Origin: DATKMS01 sp041497995
GTDB lineage: Bacteria > Desulfobacterota > Binatia > HRBIN30
NCBI GenBank assembly: GCA_041497995.1
Contig: JBGQHM010000066.1
Coordinates: 1 to 23,327, forward strand
Reading direction: 5' to 3'
DNA: 23,327 nucleotides
Shown here in pieces: positions 16,717 through 23,327 of the stretch. Positions within the stretch are counted from its first letter, which is position 1. Each line of letters opens with the position of its first letter. Below the pieces are notes generated by a model. The model had not been told where the DNA came from and did no database searches. It saw nothing but the letters and a program-made list of their open reading frames with translations. The translations under genes were made by a program, and so were the position numbers.

Positions 16717-17780
16717 TATTGCTTCGCGGCCTCCGCGGGCTTCGCCTTGATGACCTGATCCAGCGGCAGATACGGCACCACCGACTTGCCGGCGACGTCA
16801 TCGAGGATGATCTTGTTCATGCGCGGCAACACTTGCTCCATCGTCTCGAGATAGAGACGGAGCCGCGTCACGTCCTTGGCCTTCTCGTATTCGTCCTGCA
16901 GGGCGATGAAACGCTGCGCGGCGCCGCTGGCCTCCTGGACCTTCGCAGCGCTGTATCCCTGGGCTTCATTGAGCAGCTGCGCCGCCTGGCCGCGCGCCTT
17001 CGGCACGACGTCGTTGGCATAGCCGCGCGCTTCGTTGATCAGCCGCTCCTTGTCTTGCTGCGCGCTGATCACGTCCTTGAACGCGTCCGACACCTGATTC
17101 GGCGGATTGACATCCTGCAGCTTCACCGTCACGACCTCGAGACCGACCTGATACTGGTCCAAGGTGCGTTGCAGCAGTGCTTGCGCATCCTGCTGGATCT
17201 GCTCCTTGCCTTCGGTGAGCGCCTTGTCGATGTCGTTGCGGCCGAGCACCTCGCGCATGGAGGCCTCCGCCGCGTCGCGCACCGTGTTGGCGGGATCGCG
17301 GACGTTGAACAGGAAGTCGGTGGCTCCGGTTGGCCCGGTCTTGACCTTGAACTGTACGATGAACTGCAGCTTGACGATGTTCTCGTCGCCGGTGAGCATC
17401 AGCGCTTCGGCATCGACGTCTTGATAACGCGCCGGCGGCCCCACCGACACGGTGCGGAAGCCGAACTCCTCTTTGAGAATCTGGGTGACCGGCGGCTTGA
17501 TGACCTCCTCGAACGGCCACGGCAGATGATAGCCGGGTCCGGGGTCTGCCTCGCGCACCACCCGCCCGAAGCGCAGCACGATGCCGCGCTCGTCGGGTGC
17601 GACGATGTAGATACCGGTGCCCGCGTACACCAGCAGGATGACCGCGACGATCAGCCACGGACTGACACGCGACGGTCCCCGTTGAGAGAAGGCGCCGCGC
17701 ACCTTGTCGAAGACCATCTGGATTTCGGCAAACGGATCGTTGCGCCGCCCGCGGGGCGGAAACTGGTAGGGTTCAGGCAT
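16716..17780 (-). CDS. hflK: HflK, SPFH-domain regulator of the FtsH protease
   Basis: 354 residues. A proline- and arginine-rich cytoplasmic N-terminus (PPRGRRNDPFAEIQ) is followed by a membrane segment at about 41-60 (PWLIVAVILLVYAGTGIYIV) and the SPFH domain (from GIVLRFGRVVREADPGPGYHLPWPFE). After VEVVTVKLQDVNPPNQVSDAFKDV the protein continues with an Ala/Gln-rich helical part and a short C-terminus. The length is somewhat below E. coli HflK (419), mainly because the Gly-rich N-terminal tail is short. It is the first gene of hflKC. The ATG at 17780 has no strong ribosome site, but the same start and upstream DNA are preserved in the duplicated fragment at 21172-21564. Confidence 0.94.
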   Translation of the reverse strand: MPEPYQFPPRGRRNDPFAEIQMVFDKVRGAFSQRGPSRVSPWLIVAVILLVYAGTGIYIVAPDERGIVLRFGRVVREADPGPGYHLPWPFEEVIKPPVTQILKEEFGFRTVSVGPPARYQDVDAEALMLTGDENIVKLQFIVQFKVKTGPTGATDFLFNVRDPANTVRDAAEASMREVLGRNDIDKALTEGKEQIQQDAQALLQRTLDQYQVGLEVVTVKLQDVNPPNQVSDAFKDVISAQQDKERLINEARGYANDVVPKARGQAAQLLNEAQGYSAAKVQEASGAAQRFIALQDEYEKAKDVTRLRLYLETMEQVLPRMNKIILDDVAGKSVVPYLPLDQVIKAKPAEAAKQ

Positions 17781-18055
17781 ACGGCGACGCTAGCTATAGC
17801 AGCAATGCACTCGTCTGCACATGGATCGTTGAGTCACGTCCCCATCGGGCCATTCATCATGCCAGCCGCGCATGGTCACATTTCCAACCCCTCTCGGAGC
17901 GCAAGGAGCGACGCGCGTCCTGCGAAGTTCGGAATCATGGGGTGGCAGCGTGCGAAAATGCAGGAGCAGTAAGGGCGGGATTCTCGCGATTGATTCCGTG
18001 CCGCCCTCTGCGGGAGCGTAACAGCAGGGCTAGCGTACGCCGCTGGCGCGCCCTG

Positions 18056-18083
18056 TTGACTGCGGATGTAGTTGCTAGATAAA
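18056..18083 (+). promoter_or_regulatory. Promoter candidate for the Crp-family gene in the 370-bp divergent gap
   Basis: In the 17781-18150 gap between divergent hflK and the Crp-family gene, TTGACT (18056-18061), a 16-bp spacer and GATAAA (18078-18083) form a reasonable sigma-70 promoter reading right, with a leader of about 60 nt. The rest of the gap shows no coding character. Its left part (17781-17823) is conserved in the hflK fragment at 21522-21564 and so probably carries the hflK promoter. Confidence 0.4.
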
Positions 18084-18150
18084 TGGCAGCCGTGCTTTTG
18101 CAGCGACTGGCTCCAGGAACCAAAGCGCCGGCGGCTTCGACGGGGCGGCC

Positions 18151-18846
18151 GTGAAGGATTTCTGGCACCTTCACAACTTCGACTGGCTTCGCGAGCTCTC
18201 GTCGGTGGAGACGGCACGCCTGCAGAAGCGCTCGACCTGCCACGAGTACGCGCCCGCCGAGATGATCTTCGCCCCGACCCCGCATCCCGAGTCGGTCTAC
18301 CTGCTCGAGCGAGGCCTGGTCCGCATCTTTCGCCTCTCGCCCCTGGGCTCGGAGAACACATTCGGCTACGTCAACCCAGGCGAGATCTTCGGGGAGCTAG
18401 CGGCTTTCTCGGAGCTGCCACGAGAGAGTTTCGCACAGGCCGTCCAATCCTCGACCATCTGGCGGGTCGCGCGCGAGGCGCTGCAGGAGATCATCGCGGT
18501 GCACCCGGCCATCATCGCCGCGGTGACGAAGCAAGTCGGCACCCGGCTAAAGCGCATCGAGAGCCGCGTCGAGCACCTGGTCTTCCGGGACGTCCGCTCG
18601 CGAGTCGCGTTCATCCTGCTCGAACTGGCCGAGGACTTCGGTCGAGCGGACGGCCGGGGCCTGACGATCGATCTTCCGCTCAGCCAGGAGGAGCTGGCGA
18701 CCCTGGTCGGCGCTACCCGCCAGAGCGTCAACGCCTGCCTGCGTGAGCTCCGGCAGGAAGGGTTCGTGGCCCGCCACCGCAACCGGTTCGTGCTGAGCAG
18801 GCCCGCGGAGCTGCGGCGCACCTGCACCAGCACCTCCTTGCGGTAG
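18151..18846 (+). CDS. Crp/Fnr-family transcriptional regulator
   Basis: 231 residues: a cyclic-nucleotide-binding-type beta-roll (about 10-125; YLLERGLVRIFRLSPLGSENTFGYVNPGEIFGELAAF), a long dimerisation helix (about 125-150) and a winged HTH (about 170-225; LSQEELATLVGATRQSVNACLRELRQEGFV). It lacks the N-terminal Cys cluster of Fnr, so it is not an obvious Fe-S oxygen sensor. The PGEIFGELAAF segment resembles the phosphate-binding cassette, but the usual Arg-Ser-Ala/Thr is replaced by ELPRESFAQA, so cAMP binding is uncertain. The start is GTG at 18151, just before the family region; no strong ribosome site. A TGTCA-N6-TGACA palindrome 54 bp after its stop is a candidate target. Confidence 0.9.
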   Translation: MKDFWHLHNFDWLRELSSVETARLQKRSTCHEYAPAEMIFAPTPHPESVYLLERGLVRIFRLSPLGSENTFGYVNPGEIFGELAAFSELPRESFAQAVQSSTIWRVAREALQEIIAVHPAIIAAVTKQVGTRLKRIESRVEHLVFRDVRSRVAFILLELAEDFGRADGRGLTIDLPLSQEELATLVGATRQSVNACLRELRQEGFVARHRNRFVLSRPAELRRTCTSTSLR

Positions 18847-18899
18847 GGTGACGGCGGAGTTTGAGCTCCTAGGGCAGCCGCTCCCGCGACCTGCCCTCG

Positions 18900-18917
18900 C
18901 TGTCATCTAGCTGACAG
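18900..18917. promoter_or_regulatory. Crp-type palindrome TGTCA-N6-TGACA
   Basis: CTGTCATCTAGCTGACAG is a palindrome except for one central base pair. The half-site spacing (5 bp, 6 bp, 5 bp) is that of Crp-family operators (Crp itself uses TGTGA-N6-TCACA). It lies between the Crp-family gene and the PAS-GAF kinase gene, 128 bp before the latter's assumed start. It could be the operator through which the regulator controls the kinase. It could also be a weak terminator hairpin for the Crp-family gene. Confidence 0.5.
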
Positions 18918-19044
18918 ACATCTTTCAAGTGCCCCCTTAATATATCGAGCAGACTTTGAGTTCCCCCAAAAAAGATACGACCGGAAATGGAAATGACGAT
19001 TGTGGCACGCATGAACCTTGGCGCCGACGCGCTGACCGCACGGG

Positions 19045-20751
19045 ATGCCGAGGAACGCGCCACTCACGCTCTATGCCTCGACAGAGTCGTTCATGGTCCG
19101 GCGTAGCGAGCAGAGCGCGGCAAACGCCTCGCGCACTCTGCAGCTCAACGAAGCGCGCTGGCGGGCGGTGCTGGATACTGCGCGTGATCCGATTGTCAGC
19201 ATCAATGGCCGCGGCCAGATCACCCTCTTCAATCGGGCCGCCGAGCTGACCTTCGGCTACCGAGCCGACGAGGTCATCGGGCAGAACGTGAAGGTCCTGA
19301 TGGCCCCACCGTACGTGGACGAGCACGACCAGTACCTGCGCAACTATCGCCAGACCGGGGTTCCCAAAGCGATCGGGCGGGTGCGCGAAGTCGAGGCGCG
19401 CCGCAAGAGCGGGGAGACCTTTCCGATCGAGCTCTCGGTCTCCGAAGCCCGCGTCGGCTCGCAGGTTCTCTACAGTGCCATCATCCGCGATGTCAGCGAG
19501 CGCCGGCGCGCCGACGCCAGTGTGATCGCACGCGCCGAGCAACAGGCAGCCGTTGCACAGCTTGGCCGACTGGCGCTCGCACAGATCACTGTGCAGGCGG
19601 TCATGGATGAGGCCGCTACGTTGGTGGTTCGTACCCTCGAAGTCGAGTTCTGCGAAGTCCTCGAACTCCTGCCAGGCACGCAGGCGCTGCGCTTACGGGC
19701 CGGTGTCGGCTGGAAAGAGGGACTCGTGGGCCACGCCACCCTCGGAGCGGAAACCTCCTCGCACGGTGGCTACACCCTGCTGACACGCCAGCCGGTAGTC
19801 GTGGAGGACCTCTGCACGGAACAGCGGTTCATCGCGCCGCTGCTCCAGGACCACAGTGTTGTGAGCGGGGTCAGCGTCATCATCCACGAGCAACATCAGG
19901 CGTTCGGGGTGCTCGGAGCGCATACGGCGCGTCGGCGAGTGTTCGCGGCGGACGACATCAATTTCTTGCAGTCGATCGCTAATGTGATCGCGGAGGCGAT
20001 CGCCCGGCAGCGGGGCGAGGCGCAGCTCCGTGAGGCACAGAAGCTCGCGCAGCAGCGCGAACGCCTCGCGGACATCGGCGCGATCACGGCACGGATCGTT
20101 CATGATCTCGGAAATCCGCTTGCGGGCCTCTCCATGCAGGCGCAGCTGCTCCTGCGCCGCGTCGAACGGGGTGGCGACGACAAGCTCCGCGCACCCGCCG
20201 AACGGATTCTGTCGACGGTCGGCCGGCTCGACGTACTCGTGAAGGAGTTTCTCGCCTTCTCGCGTGAGCGGCGTCTCAACCTGAAGTTGGTCGCGTTACC
20301 TCAGCTCCTCAAAGAGATCATCGATCTCTGGCATCCAGTCGCCGCGACGCGAGAGATCGATCTCAGCCTGGATACGGGCGCCGTGGAGAAGATTCGGGCC
20401 GACGAGGTACAGCTGCGGCGGGTCTTGGACAACTTGGTGAAGAACGCCATCGAGGCGATCGACCGAGGTCCGGGATCGGTCCGTATCGAGGCGAGGATTC
20501 CAACAACTGAGAGAATTCGCATCTCGGTGGAAGACACCGGACCCGGTATCCCGCCCACGATCGAGGTGTTTCGCTTGTTTGAGACCACCAAAGCCGAGGG
20601 CACCGGACTTGGCCTAGCCGTGGCGAGGCAGATCGTGATGGCGCACGGCGGTGGCATCACGTTTGCTCCTCGAACGCCCCATGGCACCATCTTTCACGTC
20701 GAACTGCCCCGGTCTGGTCCCGGAAGCCAAGCCGACGATCGTACTGATTGA
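19045..20751 (+). CDS. PAS-GAF histidine kinase with FixL-like PAS domain
   Basis: 568 residues, soluble, with no membrane segment. A PAS domain (about 36-155) closely follows the FixL pattern: FGYRADEVIGQNVKVLMAPPY, then His94 in DEHDQYLRNY and Arg114 exactly 20 residues later, matching heme ligand His200 and oxygen-sensing Arg220 of Bradyrhizobium FixL. A GAF domain follows (about 167-322), then a coiled linker, the phosphoacceptor His353 in ARIVHDLGNPLAGLS, and an ATPase domain with NLVKNAIEAI, DTGPGIP and TKAEGTGLGLAVARQI. Heme binding is a hypothesis; many FixL-like PAS domains share the His. The start at 19045 is uncertain: an in-frame ATG at 19093 is also possible and neither has a clear ribosome site. 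Its 3' end overlaps the receiver gene. Confidence 0.9.
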   Translation: MPRNAPLTLYASTESFMVRRSEQSAANASRTLQLNEARWRAVLDTARDPIVSINGRGQITLFNRAAELTFGYRADEVIGQNVKVLMAPPYVDEHDQYLRNYRQTGVPKAIGRVREVEARRKSGETFPIELSVSEARVGSQVLYSAIIRDVSERRRADASVIARAEQQAAVAQLGRLALAQITVQAVMDEAATLVVRTLEVEFCEVLELLPGTQALRLRAGVGWKEGLVGHATLGAETSSHGGYTLLTRQPVVVEDLCTEQRFIAPLLQDHSVVSGVSVIIHEQHQAFGVLGAHTARRRVFAADDINFLQSIANVIAEAIARQRGEAQLREAQKLAQQRERLADIGAITARIVHDLGNPLAGLSMQAQLLLRRVERGGDDKLRAPAERILSTVGRLDVLVKEFLAFSRERRLNLKLVALPQLLKEIIDLWHPVAATREIDLSLDTGAVEKIRADEVQLRRVLDNLVKNAIEAIDRGPGSVRIEARIPTTERIRISVEDTGPGIPPTIEVFRLFETTKAEGTGLGLAVARQIVMAHGGGITFAPRTPHGTIFHVELPRSGPGSQADDRTD

Positions 20752-21109
20752 TCACGATAACGCCTTCCGCCACGCGCTTGCAGAGAACCTCCGCGATGAC
20801 GGCTTCCGCGTGGTGGAATATGCGGACTGCAGCGACCTTGAGTCGACCACAACACTCGAACGCGCCGACGCACTAGTCCATAACGTGATCGAGAGCGAAG
20901 ACGGCTTGGGGTTCGCGGCGCGGGTGCATGCCGAGTACCCAACGCTGCCGATCGTCGTGATGACCGCCTACCCGACGCCGCAACTCGAAGCGCGAATCGC
21001 CACCATCAAGTACGTCGCGTTGCTTCGGAAACCACTCAGCTACACCGACCTCTACGAGTGGCTGCAGCAGCATTTTGTACGAACCAACCTGGCCACGCAG
21101 ATCAGATGA
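20681..21109 (+). CDS. Stand-alone receiver-domain protein lacking the phosphoacceptor Asp
   Basis: 142 residues from the ATG at 20681; the receiver fold begins at about residue 18 (PTIVLIDHDNAFRHALAENL). The conserved switch residues Thr95 (VVMTAYP) and Lys117 (LLRKPLS) are present. The phosphoacceptor position is Asn68 (ADALVHNVIESEDG, aligned with LLDIxMPxxDG), and one acidic-pocket Asp is His25. It should therefore not be phosphorylated in the normal way and is best called a pseudo-receiver. There is no output domain. The gene overlaps the kinase gene by 71 bp in another frame, which suggests coupling, although the first 17 residues overlap the kinase and the true start could be a rare codon further in. 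A role as an adaptor or competitor for the kinase is inference. Confidence 0.8.
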   Translation: MAPSFTSNCPGLVPEAKPTIVLIDHDNAFRHALAENLRDDGFRVVEYADCSDLESTTTLERADALVHNVIESEDGLGFAARVHAEYPTLPIVVMTAYPTPQLEARIATIKYVALLRKPLSYTDLYEWLQQHFVRTNLATQIR

Positions 21110-21171
21110 GACCCGTCCCTATGCCCGCGACGGTCCATCCCCTGCCCGCGCACCAACCACCCACCAAGAAC

Positions 21172-21564
21172 TCGCGGACGTTGAACAGGAAGTCGGTGGC
21201 CCCGGTCGGCCCGGTCTTTACCTTGAACTGCACGATGAACTGCAGCTTGACGATGTTCTCGTCGCCGGTGAGCATCAGCGCTTCGGCATCAACGTCTTGA
21301 TAACGCGCCGGCGGCCCCACCGACACGGTGCGGAAGCCGAACTCCTCTTTGAGAATCTGGGTGACCGGCGGCTTGATGATGAGCGCGACGATCAGCCACG
21401 GACTGACGCGCGACGGTCCCCGTTGAGCGAACGCACCGCGCACCTTGTCGAAGACCATCTGGATCTCGGCAAGCGGATTGTCGCGCCGCCCGCGGGGTGG
21501 AAACTGGTAGGGGTCAGGCATGCGGCGCCGCTACGTATGGTAGCAACGTACGCGTCTGCACATG
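21172..21564 (-). pseudogene. Truncated hflK copy with a 135-bp internal deletion
   Basis: This segment matches 17296-17823 (hflK codons 1-162 plus 43 bp of upstream DNA) at about 95% or better by eye, same orientation. Relative to the intact gene it lacks 135 bp (the counterpart of 17504-17638), an in-frame loss of codons 49-93 covering most of the membrane anchor and the start of the SPFH domain. The deletion ends lie in two GATGACC words at 17499-17505 and 17637-17643, typical of slippage or short-homology recombination. Homology stops abruptly at 21172, after codon NVR. An open frame of 139 codons (21102-21521) remains, but it is missing the rest of HflK and is unlikely to work. Confidence 0.88.
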
Positions 21565-21680
21565 TCCCTGCGCGGCTGGCGTTGGTTCACGGTTCGACTC
21601 AATTCTAAAATTCGCAATCCGCAGTCCGAAATGCCTCATGCTCCCGAGGCTCTTGGCGGGGCATCTAGCCCAGTAGAGAG

Positions 21681-21746
21681 CTAAGCAACATGGCGCAAGT
21701 GTCGTGAGAGCTGGTTCTTCAGGTCGGCGATCTTGACCCGTTTCAT
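21681..21746 (-). pseudogene. Relic of a Phd/YefM-like antitoxin N-terminus
   Basis: The 21 codons from the ATG at 21746 read MKRVKIADLKNQLSRHLRHV and then Ala-stop. This is the characteristic opening of Phd/YefM/RelB-like antitoxins (MKxVKIAELKNRLSEHLRxV). Real members run to 75-90 residues; here a stop follows at once and no continuation is seen in the other frames. No toxin gene lies next to it. It could be a coincidence in so short a stretch, but the match is good along its whole length. Confidence 0.5.
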
Positions 21747-21941
21747 GGCCACATCAGGCCATATCAGGTCGCGAGCGTCAACCTCGATGCCCTTACAGTC
21801 TGGATCGGATCGACCTAGGCGCGAAGCTGCGTACCCCGACCGGCCCCCGTCGAGCCATGACGGAGTGATCATCAAACCTAACAGCTCAACAACTAACCTT
21901 GATGGGCACTCACAAGGCAGCCACTCCGTAAGCTCGTGCGG

Positions 21942-22024
21942 AATGAAATCTGGTCTGACCCCCGCGCATGTGGGAGTTCTTCTTCTCCGTGTCTCCGCGG
22001 CTCCGTGGTCAATTCTTTTCCGTC
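21942..22024. repeat. Dispersed extragenic repeat, copy B (inverted relative to copy A)
   Basis: AATGAAATCTGGTCTGAC at the left end and CAATTCTTTTCCGTC at the right end, with TTCTTCTCCGTGTCTCCGCG between, match the complement of 14514-14597 at roughly 80% by eye, apart from a variable middle of about 20 bp. The two copies face each other across about 7.3 kb. Confidence 0.75.
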
Positions 22025-22064
22025 GGATCTGGGCCGATAGCCGCTCCTCGGGGGACTGCGTCGC

Positions 22065-23327
22065 TCAGGGGGGTGCGGACCATCCCACGACCTGGCCGTT
22101 GCTCGCACCGGTAGCTGCGCTCGACTCCCCGCTTAGGATGCCGAGCGTACCTAGATCGATCATGCCCCCGGCTGGCGTCCAGCTGAAGGCGTGATAGGCG
22201 CCGCTGCCAAGCGATGACTGGCCCACCACCTGGCCGCTGCTCACACCGATCGCTCGGCTGAACGTGCCGCCGAGCGTCCCGAGGTCCACCATCCCGCCGG
22301 CTGGCGTCCAGCTGAAGGCGTGATAGGCGGCGTTACCGGCGATCGATGACCCGCCCACCACCTGGCCGTTACTGACACCGTACGCTTCGCTCCCTGTCCC
22401 GCCGAGCGTACCGAGATCAATCATGCCTCCGGCTGGCGTCCAACTGAAGGCGTGATAATCGGTCTCGCCCACCACTTGGCCGTTGTCCACACCCCAAGCT
22501 CGGCTGTTCGTCCCCCCGAGGTCGATCATGCCTCCGGCTGGCGTCCAGCTGAAGGCGTGATAGGCGAAGGGAGTGCTGACGGCTATTCCTGACTCACCCA
22601 CCACTTGGTCGTTGCTTACACCGTAAGCTTCGCTGTTCGTCCCGCCGAGCGTGCCGAGGTCGATCATGCCTCCGGCTGGCATCCAGCTGAAGGCGTGAAA
22701 GGACGAATCGCCTGCCAGGTTTGACCAACCCACCACCTGGCCGTTGCTTACACCACGGGCCACGCTGGCCGCCCCGCCCAACGTCCCAAGATCCACCATG
22801 CCGCCGGCTTGCGTCCAGCTGAATGCGTGAAGGCCCGACGCCACAAATGAATCGCCCACCACCTGGCCGTTGTCCACGCCCCAAGCTTCACTGAGGGTCC
22901 CGCCGAGCGTGCCGAGGTCGATCATGCCTCCGGCTGCCGTCCAACTGAAGGCGTGGGACGCAGCATTGGTGGTTGGACTCTGCGTCGCCGTGGGCGTAGC
23001 CACTTGCGTCGGCGTGGGTGTCGCCGTCGGCGTCGCGGGTACGGCGGCTGTGGTGGTTGGACTCTGCGTCGCCCCGGGCGTAGCCACTTGCGTCGGCATG
23101 GGTGTCGCCGTCGGCGTCGCGGGTACGGCGGCTGTGGTGGTTGGACTCTGCGTCGCCCTGGGCGTAGCCACTTGCGTCGGCGTGGGGGTCGGCGTCGCGG
23201 GTGCGGCGGCTGTGGTAGTTGGACACTGCGTCGCCCTGGCCGTTGCCACTTGCGACGCCGTGGGTGTCGACGTCGCGGGAGCGGCGGCTGTGGTGGTTGG
23301 ACTCTGCGTCGCCCAGGGCGTAGCCAC
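22065..23327 (-). CDS. HAF-repeat protein with Thr/Pro-rich region (5' end outside window)
   Basis: The last 420 codons of a gene that enters from the right edge. The first part (about 124 residues) is low-complexity Thr/Pro/Ala sequence in 26-28-residue units (VATPxATQSPTTTAA-PATPTPTPTQ). It is followed by seven HAF repeats of 35-46 residues, each beginning HAFSWTxAGGM(I/V)DLGTLGG and continuing SxAxGVSNGQVVG. HAF repeats occur in secreted or surface proteins of unknown function; seven copies would suit a seven-bladed propeller, but this is a guess. The fourth repeat lacks the TLG triplet (MIDLGGTNS), and the seventh ends the protein with VVGWSAPP. The GTG at the window edge is a repeat-internal Val codon, not a start. 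Any signal peptide would be outside the window. Confidence 0.85.
   Translation of the reverse strand: MATPWATQSPTTTAAAPATSTPTASQVATARATQCPTTTAAAPATPTPTPTQVATPRATQSPTTTAAVPATPTATPMPTQVATPGATQSPTTTAAVPATPTATPTPTQVATPTATQSPTTNAASHAFSWTAAGGMIDLGTLGGTLSEAWGVDNGQVVGDSFVASGLHAFSWTQAGGMVDLGTLGGAASVARGVSNGQVVGWSNLAGDSSFHAFSWMPAGGMIDLGTLGGTNSEAYGVSNDQVVGESGIAVSTPFAYHAFSWTPAGGMIDLGGTNSRAWGVDNGQVVGETDYHAFSWTPAGGMIDLGTLGGTGSEAYGVSNGQVVGGSSIAGNAAYHAFSWTPAGGMVDLGTLGGTFSRAIGVSSGQVVGQSSLGSGAYHAFSWTPAGGMIDLGTLGILSGESSAATGASNGQVVGWSAPP
22956..23327. repeat. In-frame DNA tandem repeat encoding the Thr/Pro-rich region
   Basis: About four and a half copies of a 78-84-bp unit, each containing GGTTGGACTCTGCGTCGCC and GGCGTAGCCACTTGCGTCGG with near-identical DNA. 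Unit length varies by whole codons (26, 26, 28 and 28 residues), so the frame is always kept. Such an array is prone to gain and loss of units. It continues beyond the right edge. Confidence 0.85.

Noticed and set aside
16719..17972. A 417-codon open frame on the plus strand opposite hflK
   Set aside because: Antisense shadow of hflK, with no motif and no ribosome site; hflK has strong family evidence.
18987..19106. A 39-codon ORF starting ATGGAAATG upstream of the PAS-GAF kinase
   Set aside because: It overlaps the kinase start in another frame, has no ribosome site and shows no motif.
20651..20681. A longer N-terminus for the receiver protein
   Set aside because: The extra codons lie wholly inside the kinase gene, show no family similarity and have no ribosome site.

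Overview
The window is GC-rich chromosomal DNA (23,327 bp) from a Gram-negative-type, probably environmental bacterium. It has two deazaflavin/F420-type oxidoreductases, a Bacteroidetes/Deltaproteobacteria-style (B-type) succinate dehydrogenase, HflKC, a sigma-54 activator and many dispersed palindromic repeats. That mix suits an uncultured soil or sediment lineage, for example Binatota-like or another deltaproteobacterial-grade group. This placement is an inference; there is no rRNA or marker gene here.

Layout. (1) 1-3838: the tail of an unrecognised gene, a MaoC-type hot-dog hydratase, an N-formylglutamate-amidohydrolase-like protein fused to an unrecognised C-terminal half, a DDN-like deazaflavin enzyme and an F420-type LLM oxidoreductase; short direct repeats lie around and even inside these genes. 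(2) 4177-7555: a tightly overlapping sdhC-sdhA-sdhB operon. (3) 7677-9023: an NtrC-type sigma-54 activator, followed by a 134-bp palindromic element. (4) 9264-11828, minus strand: a nitrogen operon reading sigma-54 promoter, 27-codon ORF, glnK, amtB, small membrane protein. (5) 12373-14122, minus strand: a NarX/NarL-like histidine kinase and LuxR-type regulator. (6) 14244-21564: intact hflK-hflC, an SGNH hydrolase, a Crp-family regulator, a FixL-like PAS-GAF kinase and a receiver protein with Asn at the phosphoacceptor position. This block is bracketed by a scrambled fragment of hflC on the left and a deleted fragment of hflK on the right. (7) 21681-23327: an antitoxin-like relic, a second copy of the dispersed repeat and the C-terminal part of a HAF-repeat protein that runs off the right edge.

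How the genes fit together. The GlnK-AmtB pair is a standard ammonium uptake and nitrogen-status module. The sigma-54 type promoter in front of it, and a sigma-54 activator 2 kb away, suggest Ntr-like control. The Crp-family gene, a TGTCA-N6-TGACA palindrome just after it, the FixL-like kinase and the pseudo-receiver resemble a rearranged oxygen or redox circuit of the FixL/FixJ/FixK kind, though the receiver cannot be phosphorylated in the usual way. The most unusual structural signal is the nesting of an intact hflKC operon between broken pieces of a second hflKC copy, together with two inverted copies of a roughly 84-bp extragenic repeat.
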